Source: Cupriavidus sp. 2SB
GTDB taxonomy: Bacteria; Pseudomonadota; Gammaproteobacteria; Burkholderiales; Burkholderiaceae
NCBI RefSeq assembly: GCF_005503625.1
Contig: NZ_SCMX01000045.1
Span: 1 to 56,553 of the forward strand
Direction: 5' to 3'
DNA: 56,553 nucleotides
In this document: positions 44,410-53,183 of the stretch, piece by piece
How positions within the stretch are numbered: position 1 is the stretch's first letter
Layout of the letters: the number at the start of each line of letters is the position of its first letter
Notes under the pieces: generated by a model
Told to the model about the DNA's origin: nothing
The model's input: only the letters and a program-made list of their open reading frames with translations
Database searches by the model: none
Made by a program: the position numbers and the translations under genes

Positions 44410-44827
44410 TGCTTTCTCCGGAAGATCGCGGCGAGGCTGCCGCGATGGTATTCAGCAATCGGCATGCCATCTGACAAAGTGCGACGGATGCCATCTGTCG
44501 GACATACAGGTAGCGGATACGAGACACCGCCTTTCCCGCTTTTACAAGCCATGCATGGTTTTCACACAATGCGCGTGCGAGCGCTCCGCAGGCGGCGCCA
44601 GCACCGCTTCGCGCACAGCATCGCAACTTTGATGGGCCAAGGGTTTGCGGCCGATGGCGCCAGATGTGGAACGGGATTTGCAGAACAGTGGGCAGGATGG
44701 TCAGTAACGCTATCGGGTCCACGGCTTCATACAGTGTGATGTGAGGAAGGACGCGGCGCCCGGTGACTGATCTTGTTTCACAGACCTTGATTCATTGCGA
44801 TTCAAACGCTAACAAGGAGATATCACC
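44410..44827. other. Intergenic region, 418 bp, between divergent small-protein genes
   Basis: I see no convincing gene: the open frames here lack family patterns and cross the Gln/Gly-rich gene. The right end carries the BON-gene ribosome-binding site AAGGAG (44815-44820) and an AT-richer stretch (44770-44810) that probably holds its promoter. Confidence 0.5.
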
Positions 44828-45322
44828 ATGAAAAACGCACCGACCACTCGCACTGTTCGTATCGCTTCGATCTTGCTGGCTACCGCTGCCGCATTTGCTG
44901 CGGGCGGCGCGCATGCGCTCGATAACGGCGGCTTCATGAAGGTGGCCGACTCCACCGGCAACACCACGGCCACGCAGACGCCTGCGTACACAGGTGCTGC
45001 TACGCCGGGCCGTATCGACGGCGACAAGGAGAAGATGCCCGCTGCAACCACTGGCGCGAAGATGGAAAACAAGGTGGAGAACGGCGCGGACAATGCGAAG
45101 CAGGTCGTGACGGACAGCGCGCTGACCACGAAGATCAAGTCGAAGCTGCTGGCCACGAAGGATCTGAAGTCGACGGGCATTCACGTCAAGACGAAGGATC
45201 GCGTGGTGAATCTCACGGGCTCGGTGCCGACGAAGGCCGAGCATGAACTCGCGCTGGACGCCGTGCGTTCGGTGGAAGGCGTGGATTCCGTGAAGGATCA
45301 CCTCAAGGTGTCGTCGCGCTAA
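44828..45322 (+). CDS. BON-domain periplasmic protein (OsmY-like)
   Basis: 164 residues. Signal peptide about 1-31 (cleavage near AHALD), a Thr/Ala-rich spacer with charged residues, then one BON domain (about 92-162): DSALTTKIKSKLLATKDLKS, IHVKTKDRVVNLTGSVPTKAE and VRSVEGVDSVKDHL. BON proteins stabilise the envelope, often under osmotic stress; E. coli OsmY has two such domains, this has one. A strong terminator follows 65 bp after the stop. Confidence 0.93.
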   Translation: MKNAPTTRTVRIASILLATAAAFAAGGAHALDNGGFMKVADSTGNTTATQTPAYTGAATPGRIDGDKEKMPAATTGAKMENKVENGADNAKQVVTDSALTTKIKSKLLATKDLKSTGIHVKTKDRVVNLTGSVPTKAEHELALDAVRSVEGVDSVKDHLKVSSR

Positions 45323-45387
45323 GGAGCTGACGTAGCAGACGTACCTGAACGATTGATGATGCGCGGCGGCTCAGGCCGCCCTGCGCT

Positions 45388-45426
45388 GAGCCGCGACTCT
45401 CCCACGTGTCGCGGCTCTTTTTCTTT
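45388..45426 (+). terminator. Rho-independent terminator of the BON-domain gene
   Basis: Perfect 10-bp stem GAGCCGCGAC/GTCGCGGCTC (45388-45397, 45408-45417), 10-base loop, followed by TTTTTCTTT. It lies in the gap between the convergent BON and ku genes; the T-tract serves the plus strand only. Confidence 0.92.
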
Positions 45427-45445
45427 GGGGCGGCGCAGGCTGGAA

Positions 45446-46417
45446 TCAGGCCGCTTTCTTTCGCGTCGCGGTCTTCGCTGTCTTTGATTTCTTCGCTGTC
45501 GCGGTTTTTTTCCTGGCACCAGGTTTCGCGGTCTCCTTCGTCGCTGCTCCCTTCGTCGCCGCTTTCTTCGTTGCTGCTTTCTTCGCCACAGCCTTCCGCG
45601 CCGATTTCCTTGCGGGTGCCTTGTCGCGTTGCCCAATGCTCTGCTTGAGCAGCGCCATCATGTCGATGACCTTGGCGCCCTTGGACGGCGTCGGCGTGTC
45701 GTCGCCAGCCGGTGTCAGCAGGTGGGTCTTGCCGGCCTTGATCTTGGCGTGGATGACTGCGAGCAAGTCTTCGCGATAGGTGTCGTGGAACTGTTCCGGC
45801 TTCCAGTCTTCGCTCATGTCTTCCACGAGCTTGGTGGCCATCTGCACTTCGCGCGCGCTCGCCGCGTGTTTCCTGGCGGCGGGCAATTTCAGGTCCTCGA
45901 TGGGGAGCACCTCGTCGGCGAACCGCATTGTGTTCAGCACCAGTGCCTTGCCTAGCGGCAACAGTGCCGCCAGATGCTGCCGGTTGCGCAGCACAACGAG
46001 CGCTATGGCCGCGCGGCCGGTCTTGCGCATGGTCTCGTGCAGGAGCGCATAGCCGCGCTCGCCGCGCTTGTCGGGTTCGAGATAGTAGGGCGTCTCGAAG
46101 TAGTAGGGCGGGATCGCGCCGGCATCGACGAACGACACGATATCCACCGTTTGCGTGGCCTCGACATTGGCCTGGCGGAAATCCTCGTCACTGAGCACGA
46201 CGTATTCATCCTTCTCGTACGCGTAGCCTTTGACGATCTGCGTGTTCTCGATGACCTTGCCGGTGTGCTTGTTGATGCGCTGATAGCCCACGGGCGCCAT
46301 GTCGCGCTTGTCGAGCATGTCGAGGTCGAGCGTATTCGAGCGGGATGCGGCCTTCAGTGAGACGGGGATGTTGACCAGCCCGAAGCTGATGGCCCCTTTC
46401 CAGATCACGCGTGACAC
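45446..46417 (-). CDS. ku: Non-homologous end-joining protein Ku
   Basis: 323 residues from a GTG (46415-46417) with ribosome-binding site CCGGAG. The Ku core (1 to about 255) shows SRVIWKGAISFGLVNIPVSL at the start, EYVVLSDEDF, PYYFETPYYLEPD and KAYALL-type helices. A Lys/Ala/Thr-rich tail of about 65 residues follows, as in many bacterial Ku proteins, which helps DNA binding. The homodimer rings broken DNA ends and recruits LigD, encoded about 2.7 kb upstream on the same strand. It starts 12 bp after the small proline-rich gene, so the two are probably translated together. Confidence 0.96.
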   Translation of the reverse strand: MSRVIWKGAISFGLVNIPVSLKAASRSNTLDLDMLDKRDMAPVGYQRINKHTGKVIENTQIVKGYAYEKDEYVVLSDEDFRQANVEATQTVDIVSFVDAGAIPPYYFETPYYLEPDKRGERGYALLHETMRKTGRAAIALVVLRNRQHLAALLPLGKALVLNTMRFADEVLPIEDLKLPAARKHAASAREVQMATKLVEDMSEDWKPEQFHDTYREDLLAVIHAKIKAGKTHLLTPAGDDTPTPSKGAKVIDMMALLKQSIGQRDKAPARKSARKAVAKKAATKKAATKGAATKETAKPGARKKTATAKKSKTAKTATRKKAA

Positions 46418-46429
46418 GTTGCGCTCCGG

Positions 46430-46573
46430 CTATGCGCGCTGCGGCGGGGGTGGCGGCATGTCCCCTGGAGGCGGATCGTTGATGGGCTCCGGCGTGGTAT
46501 CGGGTGGCTCGGGTGGCGGGGTTTCGGGCTTGGGCGGCACGATGTCGGGTTCGGGCGTGATATGCATGCGCAT
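46430..46573 (-). CDS. Small proline-rich protein between the hybrid kinase and Ku
   Basis: 47 residues, found by reading the gap. The ATG at 46571-46573 has a ribosome-binding site AAGGAA; the stop lies 12 bp before the ku start. The peptide begins MRMHITPEPDIVPP and is about 45% Pro with Glu and Asp in PxPE repeats, ending PPPPPQRA. It has no signal peptide or membrane span. Such proteins may be flexible protein-binding peptides. Tight spacing on both sides (27 bp after the kinase, 12 bp before ku) argues that it is real. Confidence 0.65.
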   Translation of the reverse strand: MRMHITPEPDIVPPKPETPPPEPPDTTPEPINDPPPGDMPPPPPQRA

Positions 46574-46600
46574 GGGGTTCCTTGTCCGGGACGCGATGGA

Positions 46601-48628
46601 TCAGGCGTCCAGTTCGTCGAGCAAACGGGTCAACGCGTTGAGATCGGCGGGCTTCACCAGATGCATGTCGAAGCCAGCATCGCGGGTGCGGCGGCGATCG
46701 TCGGGCTGGCCGAAGCCCGTCAGTGCCACCAGCCGCGCATTGCGAAGTTCGGGAATCTCGCGCAGCCTTCGCGCGGTTTCAAAGCCATCCATCGTGGGCA
46801 TGCCCAGGTCCAGCAGCACCACGTCGGGCCGCACGCTGGCCGCGCGATCGATGGCGCTCTGGCCATCCGGCGCGGTCACTACGGTATGGCCCAGCGTTTC
46901 GAGCGTCATCGTCATGGCTTCCAGCGCATCGACGTTGTCGTCCACGAGCATGATGGTATGCGGCGCGCCTGGCACGGCGCGCGCCTTGCCGGCAGACGGA
47001 TGCCAGTTCTGCCACGGCTCCACTGGCAACTCCACGGTAAAGGTGCTGCCCTTGCCAGCACCGGGGCTTTCCGCCGTGATGCGGCCACCGTGCAGTGTGA
47101 CCAGCTTTTGCACCAGCGTCAGGCCGATGCCGGCACCTTCGCGTGCGGCAAAGTTGTCGGGGTCGGTCGGTGGTGTGGCTGGCAATGTGGCGTTGGTGTT
47201 CGGACGGTCATCGTGCTCGCCGATGTGGGCGGCCGCGCCATCCGACTCGCCGCCGCCGACGGCTGCGGCCAGCGGATCGAACAGGTGGCGTTGCAGCGCC
47301 GTGGATAACCCATTGCCGTTGTCGCGTACGCGCACGTACACCTTGCCCTCCGCGACCGAGGCCTCCACGGAAAGCTGTCCGCCCTCGGCGGTGTACTTGG
47401 CGGCATTGTGCAGCAGGTTGGCGAAGATCTGCGTCAGCCGCACCATGTCGCCGCGAATGGGCAGCGGCTGCTCGGGCAGCGACAGCCGCAGCGCGTGGCG
47501 GCGCGTTTCCAGCAGCGGCCGCACGGTCTCAACGGCGGTGTTCAGCGCGCCGCGCAATTCAACAAGGTCGCGCCGCAGCGTGATCTGGCCCTGGTTGAAG
47601 CGCGAGATGTCGAGCAGTTCATCCACCAGCCGCGTCATGTGATGCAGTTGCCGGCCGATGATGTCCCGCGCGCGGAACATGTCCTCGCGCGACGGTGTGA
47701 GTTGCTGCAGCAAATCCACTGCGCTGCGCATCGGCGCCAGCGGATTGCGCAGTTCGTGCGCGAGCATGGCGAGGAATTCGTCCTTGCGACGCTCCTCGTT
47801 ATGCAGCGCGCGTTCCGCGCGTTTGTGGCGCGTAACGTCCTGGCAGATACCGGCCACGCGCAGGCAGCGGCCATCGGCACCGCGTACCGGAAACGCGCGC
47901 ATATGCACCTCGCGTATCTCGCCATTGGGACGTTCGAGCTGAAACTCTGTATCGAGCCGGCCGTCGCGCAACATGCTCTCCCACTCCACTTCCATGCGCA
48001 CACGGTCTTCCGGCGCCAGCCAGTGCAGCCATTCCGTGGCGTTCTGCTTGAGCGCATCGGCAGGGCGGCCCCACAGTGATTCGAACGAAGGGCTGATGAA
48101 CAGGAAGCGCTGGCTTCGGGGTTCCAGAATCCACACCACATCGGCCAGTGACTCGGCCAGTTGCCGGAACAGATCCTCGTTCTCGTGAAGGGCCTGCGAC
48201 GTGCGCTGAAACGCATCCTCGGCGCCGCGCATGCGCAGCAACGCATTGATATTCGAGACCAGTTCCTCGGGTTCCAGTGGTTCCACCAGCAGGCTGTCCG
48301 CGCCGCCATTGAGCGCCTGCACGCGGCGATGGGAGTCGGTGACGCCCGCTGTGGTCAGCAGCACCATGGTCCGCGCGGTCAGCGGATCGTCCTTGATCAG
48401 GCGGCAGACGTCGAGGCCGTCGATATCGGGAAGCTGGCCCGAAAGCAGCACGAGGTCCGGCGTGTGCTGGCGCACCAGTGCCAGGGCGGATTGGCCGTTC
48501 GATGCCTCGAGTACCGAGAACTCCGCCCGGTTCAGGATGCGGCTCTTGACGTAGCGTGGCCCTTCGCGACCCTCGACATTGAGGATCAGCGGGCGGCGCG
48601 TCGGTTGCTGGTTCGGCGTGGCATTCAT
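46601..48628 (-). CDS. Hybrid sensor histidine kinase with a pseudo-receiver N-terminus (REC-PAS-HisKA-HATPase-REC)
   Basis: 675 residues from the ATG at 48626-48628. Receiver-like domain 12-133: the acidic pocket reads ILNVEGREG and the phosphoacceptor position is Ser63 (LVLLSGQLPDIDG), so it should not take phosphate. PAS domain about 155-270. HisKA with His291 (MLAHELRNPLAPM). HATPase with N-box NLLHNAAKY, a 45-residue Gly/Asp/Thr insertion (about 455-498) and GAGIGLTLVQ. C-terminal receiver with Asp607 (VVLLDLGMPTMDG). No membrane span, so it is cytosolic. It is 27 bp upstream of the proline-rich gene and ku. Confidence 0.93.
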   Translation of the reverse strand: MNATPNQQPTRRPLILNVEGREGPRYVKSRILNRAEFSVLEASNGQSALALVRQHTPDLVLLSGQLPDIDGLDVCRLIKDDPLTARTMVLLTTAGVTDSHRRVQALNGGADSLLVEPLEPEELVSNINALLRMRGAEDAFQRTSQALHENEDLFRQLAESLADVVWILEPRSQRFLFISPSFESLWGRPADALKQNATEWLHWLAPEDRVRMEVEWESMLRDGRLDTEFQLERPNGEIREVHMRAFPVRGADGRCLRVAGICQDVTRHKRAERALHNEERRKDEFLAMLAHELRNPLAPMRSAVDLLQQLTPSREDMFRARDIIGRQLHHMTRLVDELLDISRFNQGQITLRRDLVELRGALNTAVETVRPLLETRRHALRLSLPEQPLPIRGDMVRLTQIFANLLHNAAKYTAEGGQLSVEASVAEGKVYVRVRDNGNGLSTALQRHLFDPLAAAVGGGESDGAAAHIGEHDDRPNTNATLPATPPTDPDNFAAREGAGIGLTLVQKLVTLHGGRITAESPGAGKGSTFTVELPVEPWQNWHPSAGKARAVPGAPHTIMLVDDNVDALEAMTMTLETLGHTVVTAPDGQSAIDRAASVRPDVVLLDLGMPTMDGFETARRLREIPELRNARLVALTGFGQPDDRRRTRDAGFDMHLVKPADLNALTRLLDELDA

Positions 48629-48824
48629 GGCTGGCTGGCGGCAGGGAATGCCGCAATCGTGATGTCGCGATTCGACCTCTCCAGGGCATGACACGTCACG
48701 TCGCCTGCACGGATAGCCGTCGCGGGTGGCGTCGCCACATCCTGAATTGTATTTTTTACCTTTTTGCTGCCCATATGCTTTGTATTTTTGACTCGCGTGT
48801 TTTCGGGTGTCGAACTGGCTGCTT

Positions 48825-48971
48825 TTAGCGATACGCCGGGGCGGGGCGCACAGAGGCCGCGCCCGCGTCGAACGGCGAAGACAGCAGATAGGCCAGCGCC
48901 AGCGTCAGAATGCAGAGGATGGCGCGCTGCCAGAACTCACTTGAAAACCACGGATCGGGGTCTTGTCTCAT
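48825..48971 (-). CDS. Small single-span membrane protein
   Basis: 48 residues from the ATG at 48969-48971 (weak AAGG upstream). It has an N-terminal MRQDPDPWF segment, one hydrophobic span (AILCILTLALAYLLSS) and a short polar tail. It lies between ligD and the hybrid kinase, on their strand. No family is recognised. It could equally be a chance frame; position and a clean membrane span are the support. Confidence 0.4.
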   Translation of the reverse strand: MRQDPDPWFSSEFWQRAILCILTLALAYLLSSPFDAGAASVRPAPAYR

Positions 48972-49097
48972 TGTTGTTTGCCTTGCTGCGGATGCCCTCG
49001 GGGCAACGTTTTGGGTCCACAGTGGCAAGAACCGTGCCGCGCCGTCACAAGACCGCTGACAGACGGACGCCGACAGCGCGGCGTCCCATGCATCCGT

Positions 49098-51704
49098 TCA
49101 GCCGCCGGCGAGTCGTTTGCGGGCGCGCGTGAGCGTCTGGCGCGAGGTGGCGAACCCGGCCCAGGGGTCGTGCCGCGACAGTTCCTGGAGCCGGGCGCCG
49201 ACATTGGCGATGGTCCAGTGCGCCGCACTCGTCAGTTCTGCAAGCTCGTCCCAGCTGACCGGAATGGACACGCCGAGCCCGGGACGCGCCCGCGCGGAAA
49301 ATGCGGCAGCGGTGGTAGCCCCGACACCATTGCGCAGGTAATCGATGAAAATCTTGCCAACGCGATTGCGCGGGCCACTTTTGGCGACGAATCGATCGGG
49401 AATCGTCCGCGCCATATGGATCACGGCGTCCTGCGCGAAGTCACGCACAGTCTCCCAATCGGCGCGTGGCGCCAGTGGCACCACCACATGCAGGCCCTTG
49501 CCGCCACTGGTCTTGAGAAAGCTTTCCAGTTCCAGCGCCTCGAGCAACGCCCTGACCAGGCCGGCGGCTTCCTGGATCTGCGGCCATTTCACGCCTTCGC
49601 CCGGATCGATGTCGAACACCACCTGGTTGGGCTTGTCGATCGCGCGGGATGTGGCATTCCACGTGTGAAACTCGATCACGTTCATTTGCGCGGCCTCGAC
49701 AATCGCCGCTTCGCTGGTGACTTCGATCAGCGCAGGATGGCCGGGCCAGAGGTCAGGGTCGAGCGCCTTCATGCCCGTGATGTGAAGCGTATCGCCGTGC
49801 CGCTGGAAGAACTGCTGCCCGTCGATGCCCGACGGTGCGCGCACTAGCGCCAGCGGCCTTGCCTTCAGGTAGGGCAGCATCAATGCGGCGGCACGCGCGT
49901 AGTAATCCACGAGATCGCCCTTGGTCAGTCCGGTGGATTTGTCGATGACGCGGTCGGCATGGCTGACGACGACATCGGCAACAACGGTCTTGCCACGGGG
50001 GGCGGATGTCTTTGTGGCGGCTTTCTTCGCTGCCATGCGTGTCTTGGTTGCGACCTTTTTCGCTGGCGCCGCTGGTGTTTCTACGGTGATGCTGCCTGCA
50101 GCCTTGTCGCTGCGCAGGCCATGGAATACCGAATGCCGGACACGACCCTCGCGCGTCCACGCACCGAACGAGACTTCGGCCACGAGCTTTGGCTTGACCC
50201 AATGTCCCTTGACGCCGCGTGGCAGTGGATCGAAGGGCGCGGTGTCCGTGGTCAGCGCCTCGAGTTGCTTGCGCAATCTGTCGAGTGTGGCGGTATCGAA
50301 TCCGGTGCCGACATTGCCCGCATATCGCAACTTGCCCTGTGCGTCATGCACACCCAGCAGCAGCGAGCCCAGCCCGCTTCGGCTGCCCTTGGGGTCGGTA
50401 AATCCGCCGATCACGAACTCCTGGCGATGGGTGCATTTGAGCTTGATCCACGAGTTCGCCCGCGTGCTGACATAGGGCGCATCCACACGTTTGCCGATCA
50501 CGCCTTCGAGCTTCATGCGACACGCGGCCTGTAGCATCTCGCCGGGGTCGGCCTCGAAGCTGTCGCTGAAACGCACGCGCTGCGACGTGCGATCGGCCAT
50601 CAGGCTGGCGAGCAGCGCACGTCGATTCGCGAGCGGCACCGCGCGCAAATCATGGCCATCGTAGTAGGGCAGGTCGAAGGCGTAGAACTGAATCTGATCG
50701 ACGTGCGCGGTCTCGAACGCATTCTGCAGCGCCTGGAAATCGGTGATGCCGTGTGCATCGACCACGACGATCTCGCCATCGAGCCAGCCATCGGGCAAGC
50801 CGATATCGCGAATCTCGGCCGCGAGACTGCGCAGCTTCGATGTCCAGTCGTGTCCCTGACGCGTGAAGAGCCGCACGTCATCGCCATCCACGCGCGCCAG
50901 GATGCGGTAGCCGTCGAACTTGATCTCGTATTGCCAGTTCGCGCTGTCGGCAGGGGCCTTGTCGACGAGCGTAGCCAACTGGGGAGACAGTGCAAGCGGT
51001 AGCTTGGCTTTCTTCGCGCCGTCGGGCAGGGCGATAGGGGTGGCTTTTCCCGCTTGCTTCGTTGTCTTCCTCGTTGCTTTTTTTGATGCGGTCTTGGCTT
51101 TCGATGCCGTGCCGCCAAGTACGCTGTCCGGCAGTGCCTCCACCACATCGAATTCCGATGCAGGCCGCGCGAATTCGTCGCGCTCCTTGATCAGCAGCCA
51201 TGCATTGTCATCGCGCGCACGCTTGCCGCCCATGCGCACGAGCGTCCAGTGTCCCTGCAGCTTTTCTCCGCGTAATGCGAACTTGAGCTTGCCTTCGCGA
51301 TAGGCCGTCTCCGGATCATTGTCGGGAATCCACACGCCACGGTCCCAGACGATGACGGTGCCGGCGCCATAGTGGCCTGCGGGAATCACACCTTCGAAAC
51401 CGCCGTAGTCGAGCGGATGGTCTTCCACGTGCACTGCCATGCGCTTGTCGGCGGGATCGTAGCTCGGCCCCTTGGGTACGGCCCAGCTTTTGAGGGTGCC
51501 ATCGAGTTCGAGCCGGAAATCGTAGTGCAACCGCCGCGCGGCGTGCTTCTGGATCACGAACGAGAGCGCGGCGGTCTTGCGGCGCGCGATCGTCTTGCCA
51601 GCTGTCTTGCCACTGGGTTCCGGTGTGGCGGCGAAATCGCGTTTGCGGTGGTATTTCCCGAGCGGGGCGTCTGTTTCGGCGGGTGCGGCGGTTGTCTTGG
51701 CCAT
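49098..51704 (-). CDS. ligD: ATP-dependent DNA ligase D (phosphoesterase-ligase-polymerase)
   Basis: 868 residues with all three NHEJ modules. 3'-phosphoesterase about 45-195 (HAARRLHYDFRLELDG, then HVEDHPLDYGGFEG). ATP-dependent ligase about 235-545 with adenylated Lys262 in YEIKFDGYR and SWIKLKC. Polymerase/primase about 595-868 with VFDIDPGEG (metal Asp pair), LKTSGGKGLHVVVPL and NGVGATTAAAFSARA. Lys/Ala/Thr-rich linkers separate the modules. It trims, fills and seals double-strand breaks held by Ku. The order PE-LIG-POL is the Pseudomonas type. Transcription is divergent from the SDR gene. Confidence 0.97.
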   Translation of the reverse strand: MAKTTAAPAETDAPLGKYHRKRDFAATPEPSGKTAGKTIARRKTAALSFVIQKHAARRLHYDFRLELDGTLKSWAVPKGPSYDPADKRMAVHVEDHPLDYGGFEGVIPAGHYGAGTVIVWDRGVWIPDNDPETAYREGKLKFALRGEKLQGHWTLVRMGGKRARDDNAWLLIKERDEFARPASEFDVVEALPDSVLGGTASKAKTASKKATRKTTKQAGKATPIALPDGAKKAKLPLALSPQLATLVDKAPADSANWQYEIKFDGYRILARVDGDDVRLFTRQGHDWTSKLRSLAAEIRDIGLPDGWLDGEIVVVDAHGITDFQALQNAFETAHVDQIQFYAFDLPYYDGHDLRAVPLANRRALLASLMADRTSQRVRFSDSFEADPGEMLQAACRMKLEGVIGKRVDAPYVSTRANSWIKLKCTHRQEFVIGGFTDPKGSRSGLGSLLLGVHDAQGKLRYAGNVGTGFDTATLDRLRKQLEALTTDTAPFDPLPRGVKGHWVKPKLVAEVSFGAWTREGRVRHSVFHGLRSDKAAGSITVETPAAPAKKVATKTRMAAKKAATKTSAPRGKTVVADVVVSHADRVIDKSTGLTKGDLVDYYARAAALMLPYLKARPLALVRAPSGIDGQQFFQRHGDTLHITGMKALDPDLWPGHPALIEVTSEAAIVEAAQMNVIEFHTWNATSRAIDKPNQVVFDIDPGEGVKWPQIQEAAGLVRALLEALELESFLKTSGGKGLHVVVPLAPRADWETVRDFAQDAVIHMARTIPDRFVAKSGPRNRVGKIFIDYLRNGVGATTAAAFSARARPGLGVSIPVSWDELAELTSAAHWTIANVGARLQELSRHDPWAGFATSRQTLTRARKRLAGG

Positions 51705-51957
51705 GGATGCGTCCGACAGGTCGGGGATCGTTCCAGCTTATGCAGCACACGCTGCGCGCGAAAGCGGAAGACGTCCTACATCGCTCATCGGCCTTACGCG
51801 CCATTGTAAAAATGTCCACGCCGATGCTGCGCTGCACATCGATGCGTGGCGGCGCGTGCGCGGGAATGGGACTTGCGGAAGAGAGAAGTATTTGCACGGC
51901 GCGCCGGACTCACCCGGAATCTCGCGCGCTATCCAGCTCCCCGTGCCGGGCCTATCG

Positions 51958-52995
51958 ATGAAAGACATGATGAAACCCCTCAAGAAGATCGGCTCGCAGG
52001 TCATCGTCCTGACCGGCGCCACCAGCGGTGTGGGACTCGTCACGGCACGCCAGGCCGCCGAGAAAGGCGCAAAGCTCGTGCTGGTGGCGCGTAGCGAGGA
52101 GGCGCTGCACAAACTTGCCGAGGAACTGCGCGAGCGCGGCACCGAGGTCATCACCGTCACCGCCGATGTGGGCCGGCAGGAAGATATGGTCCGGGTGGCG
52201 AACATGGCTGTCGAACGCTTTGGGGGATTCGATACGTGGATCAACAATGCGGGCGTGACGATCTTCGGGCGGCACGGCGATGTGCCGCTGGAGGACCAGC
52301 GACGGTTGTTCGAAACCAACTACTGGGGCGTGGTCCACGGTTCGCTGGTGGCCGCCAGCCACCTGCGTGACCAGCGATGCGAATTCGGACGGGATTTTGG
52401 CGGCACCATCATCAACATGGGCAGCGAGGCATGCGATGGGCCGCTGCCACTGCAAAGCGCGTACGCGGCCTCGCAGCATGCGATCAAGGGCTTCACCGAT
52501 ACCCTGCGGCTGGAACTGGAGCAGGAAAAGGCGCCGATCTCGATCACGTTGATCAAGTCGGCCGGACTGAACACGCCGCTGGTGACTCACGCCAAGAACT
52601 TCCTGCACGTGGAACCCCGCCAGGCCCCACCGCTCTACGACCCCTCACTGGTGGCGGAAGCCATCCTCTTCGTCGCCGAACACCCACGCCGCGACATGTT
52701 CGTCGGCGCATCCGCCAAGGCGTTCTCCGCCGCCGCGTATCACGCGCCACATGCCTTCGACCGATTCATGAGCCGCTTCATGGGCCGCGCCCAACAGACC
52801 CGCGAACCAGCCGGCCCCATCGAAAACAACGCTCTGCACGATGCCGGCAACACGCTGATAGAACGCACCGGCAACAGCCGCGCAATGCAACGCTGCGCGT
52901 ACACGACCACGGCACGACATCCGCTGCTGACCACTGCACTGGTGGTGGGCGTATCGGCGGCAATCACGGCGATGGTAAGGAGTCGAAGAGGATAG
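51958..52995 (+). CDS. Short-chain dehydrogenase/reductase family protein with a membrane C-terminus
   Basis: 345 residues from the ATG at 51958 (a further ATG pair at 51967/51970 is possible). Rossmann motif TGATSGVG, NNAG, and the active-site region INMGSEACDG...SAYAASQHAIKG. The usual catalytic Y-x3-K reads Tyr-Ala-Ala-Ser-Gln, so the Lys is Gln. After the SDR core (about 250 residues) there is a 75-residue extension ending in a membrane span (LLTTALVVGVSAAITAMV). It is probably a membrane-tethered NAD(P)-binding protein; catalysis is doubtful. It is divergent from ligD with a 253-bp gap in which I see no other gene. Confidence 0.85.
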   Translation: MKDMMKPLKKIGSQVIVLTGATSGVGLVTARQAAEKGAKLVLVARSEEALHKLAEELRERGTEVITVTADVGRQEDMVRVANMAVERFGGFDTWINNAGVTIFGRHGDVPLEDQRRLFETNYWGVVHGSLVAASHLRDQRCEFGRDFGGTIINMGSEACDGPLPLQSAYAASQHAIKGFTDTLRLELEQEKAPISITLIKSAGLNTPLVTHAKNFLHVEPRQAPPLYDPSLVAEAILFVAEHPRRDMFVGASAKAFSAAAYHAPHAFDRFMSRFMGRAQQTREPAGPIENNALHDAGNTLIERTGNSRAMQRCAYTTTARHPLLTTALVVGVSAAITAMVRSRRG

Positions 52996-53183
52996 GCGGC
53001 GCGTGATGACCCACAGCTTCCATCCATAGCAGGAAATTGATTTTGCAGTTTCTTTGATCGTCCGCTGTTAACGCGGCGGATAGGCCGTTCTCAGTCGATT
53101 GAATTGGGCGTAGCGTGCGCACGCAGGTGCTGGCAGATGAGCCAAGCCGAGTATTCAGTCATAGCGAGAACGGAGCGCGCAGC

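Noticed and set aside
44203..44739. A very Leu-rich, membrane-like plus-strand frame
   Set aside because: It is the antisense reading of the Gln/Gly-rich gene (CAG/CTG complementarity), has no ribosome-binding site, and the minus-strand frame has a good one.
44740..44827. FNR-like or sigma70 promoter before the BON-domain gene
   Set aside because: TTGATT-N17-TAACAA can be picked out, but its -10 would overlap the ribosome-binding site, so it cannot serve as the promoter.
46299..47642. A 447-codon Ser-rich plus-strand frame over the ku start and kinase gene
   Set aside because: It spans three minus-strand genes including two with clear domains; no domain of its own.
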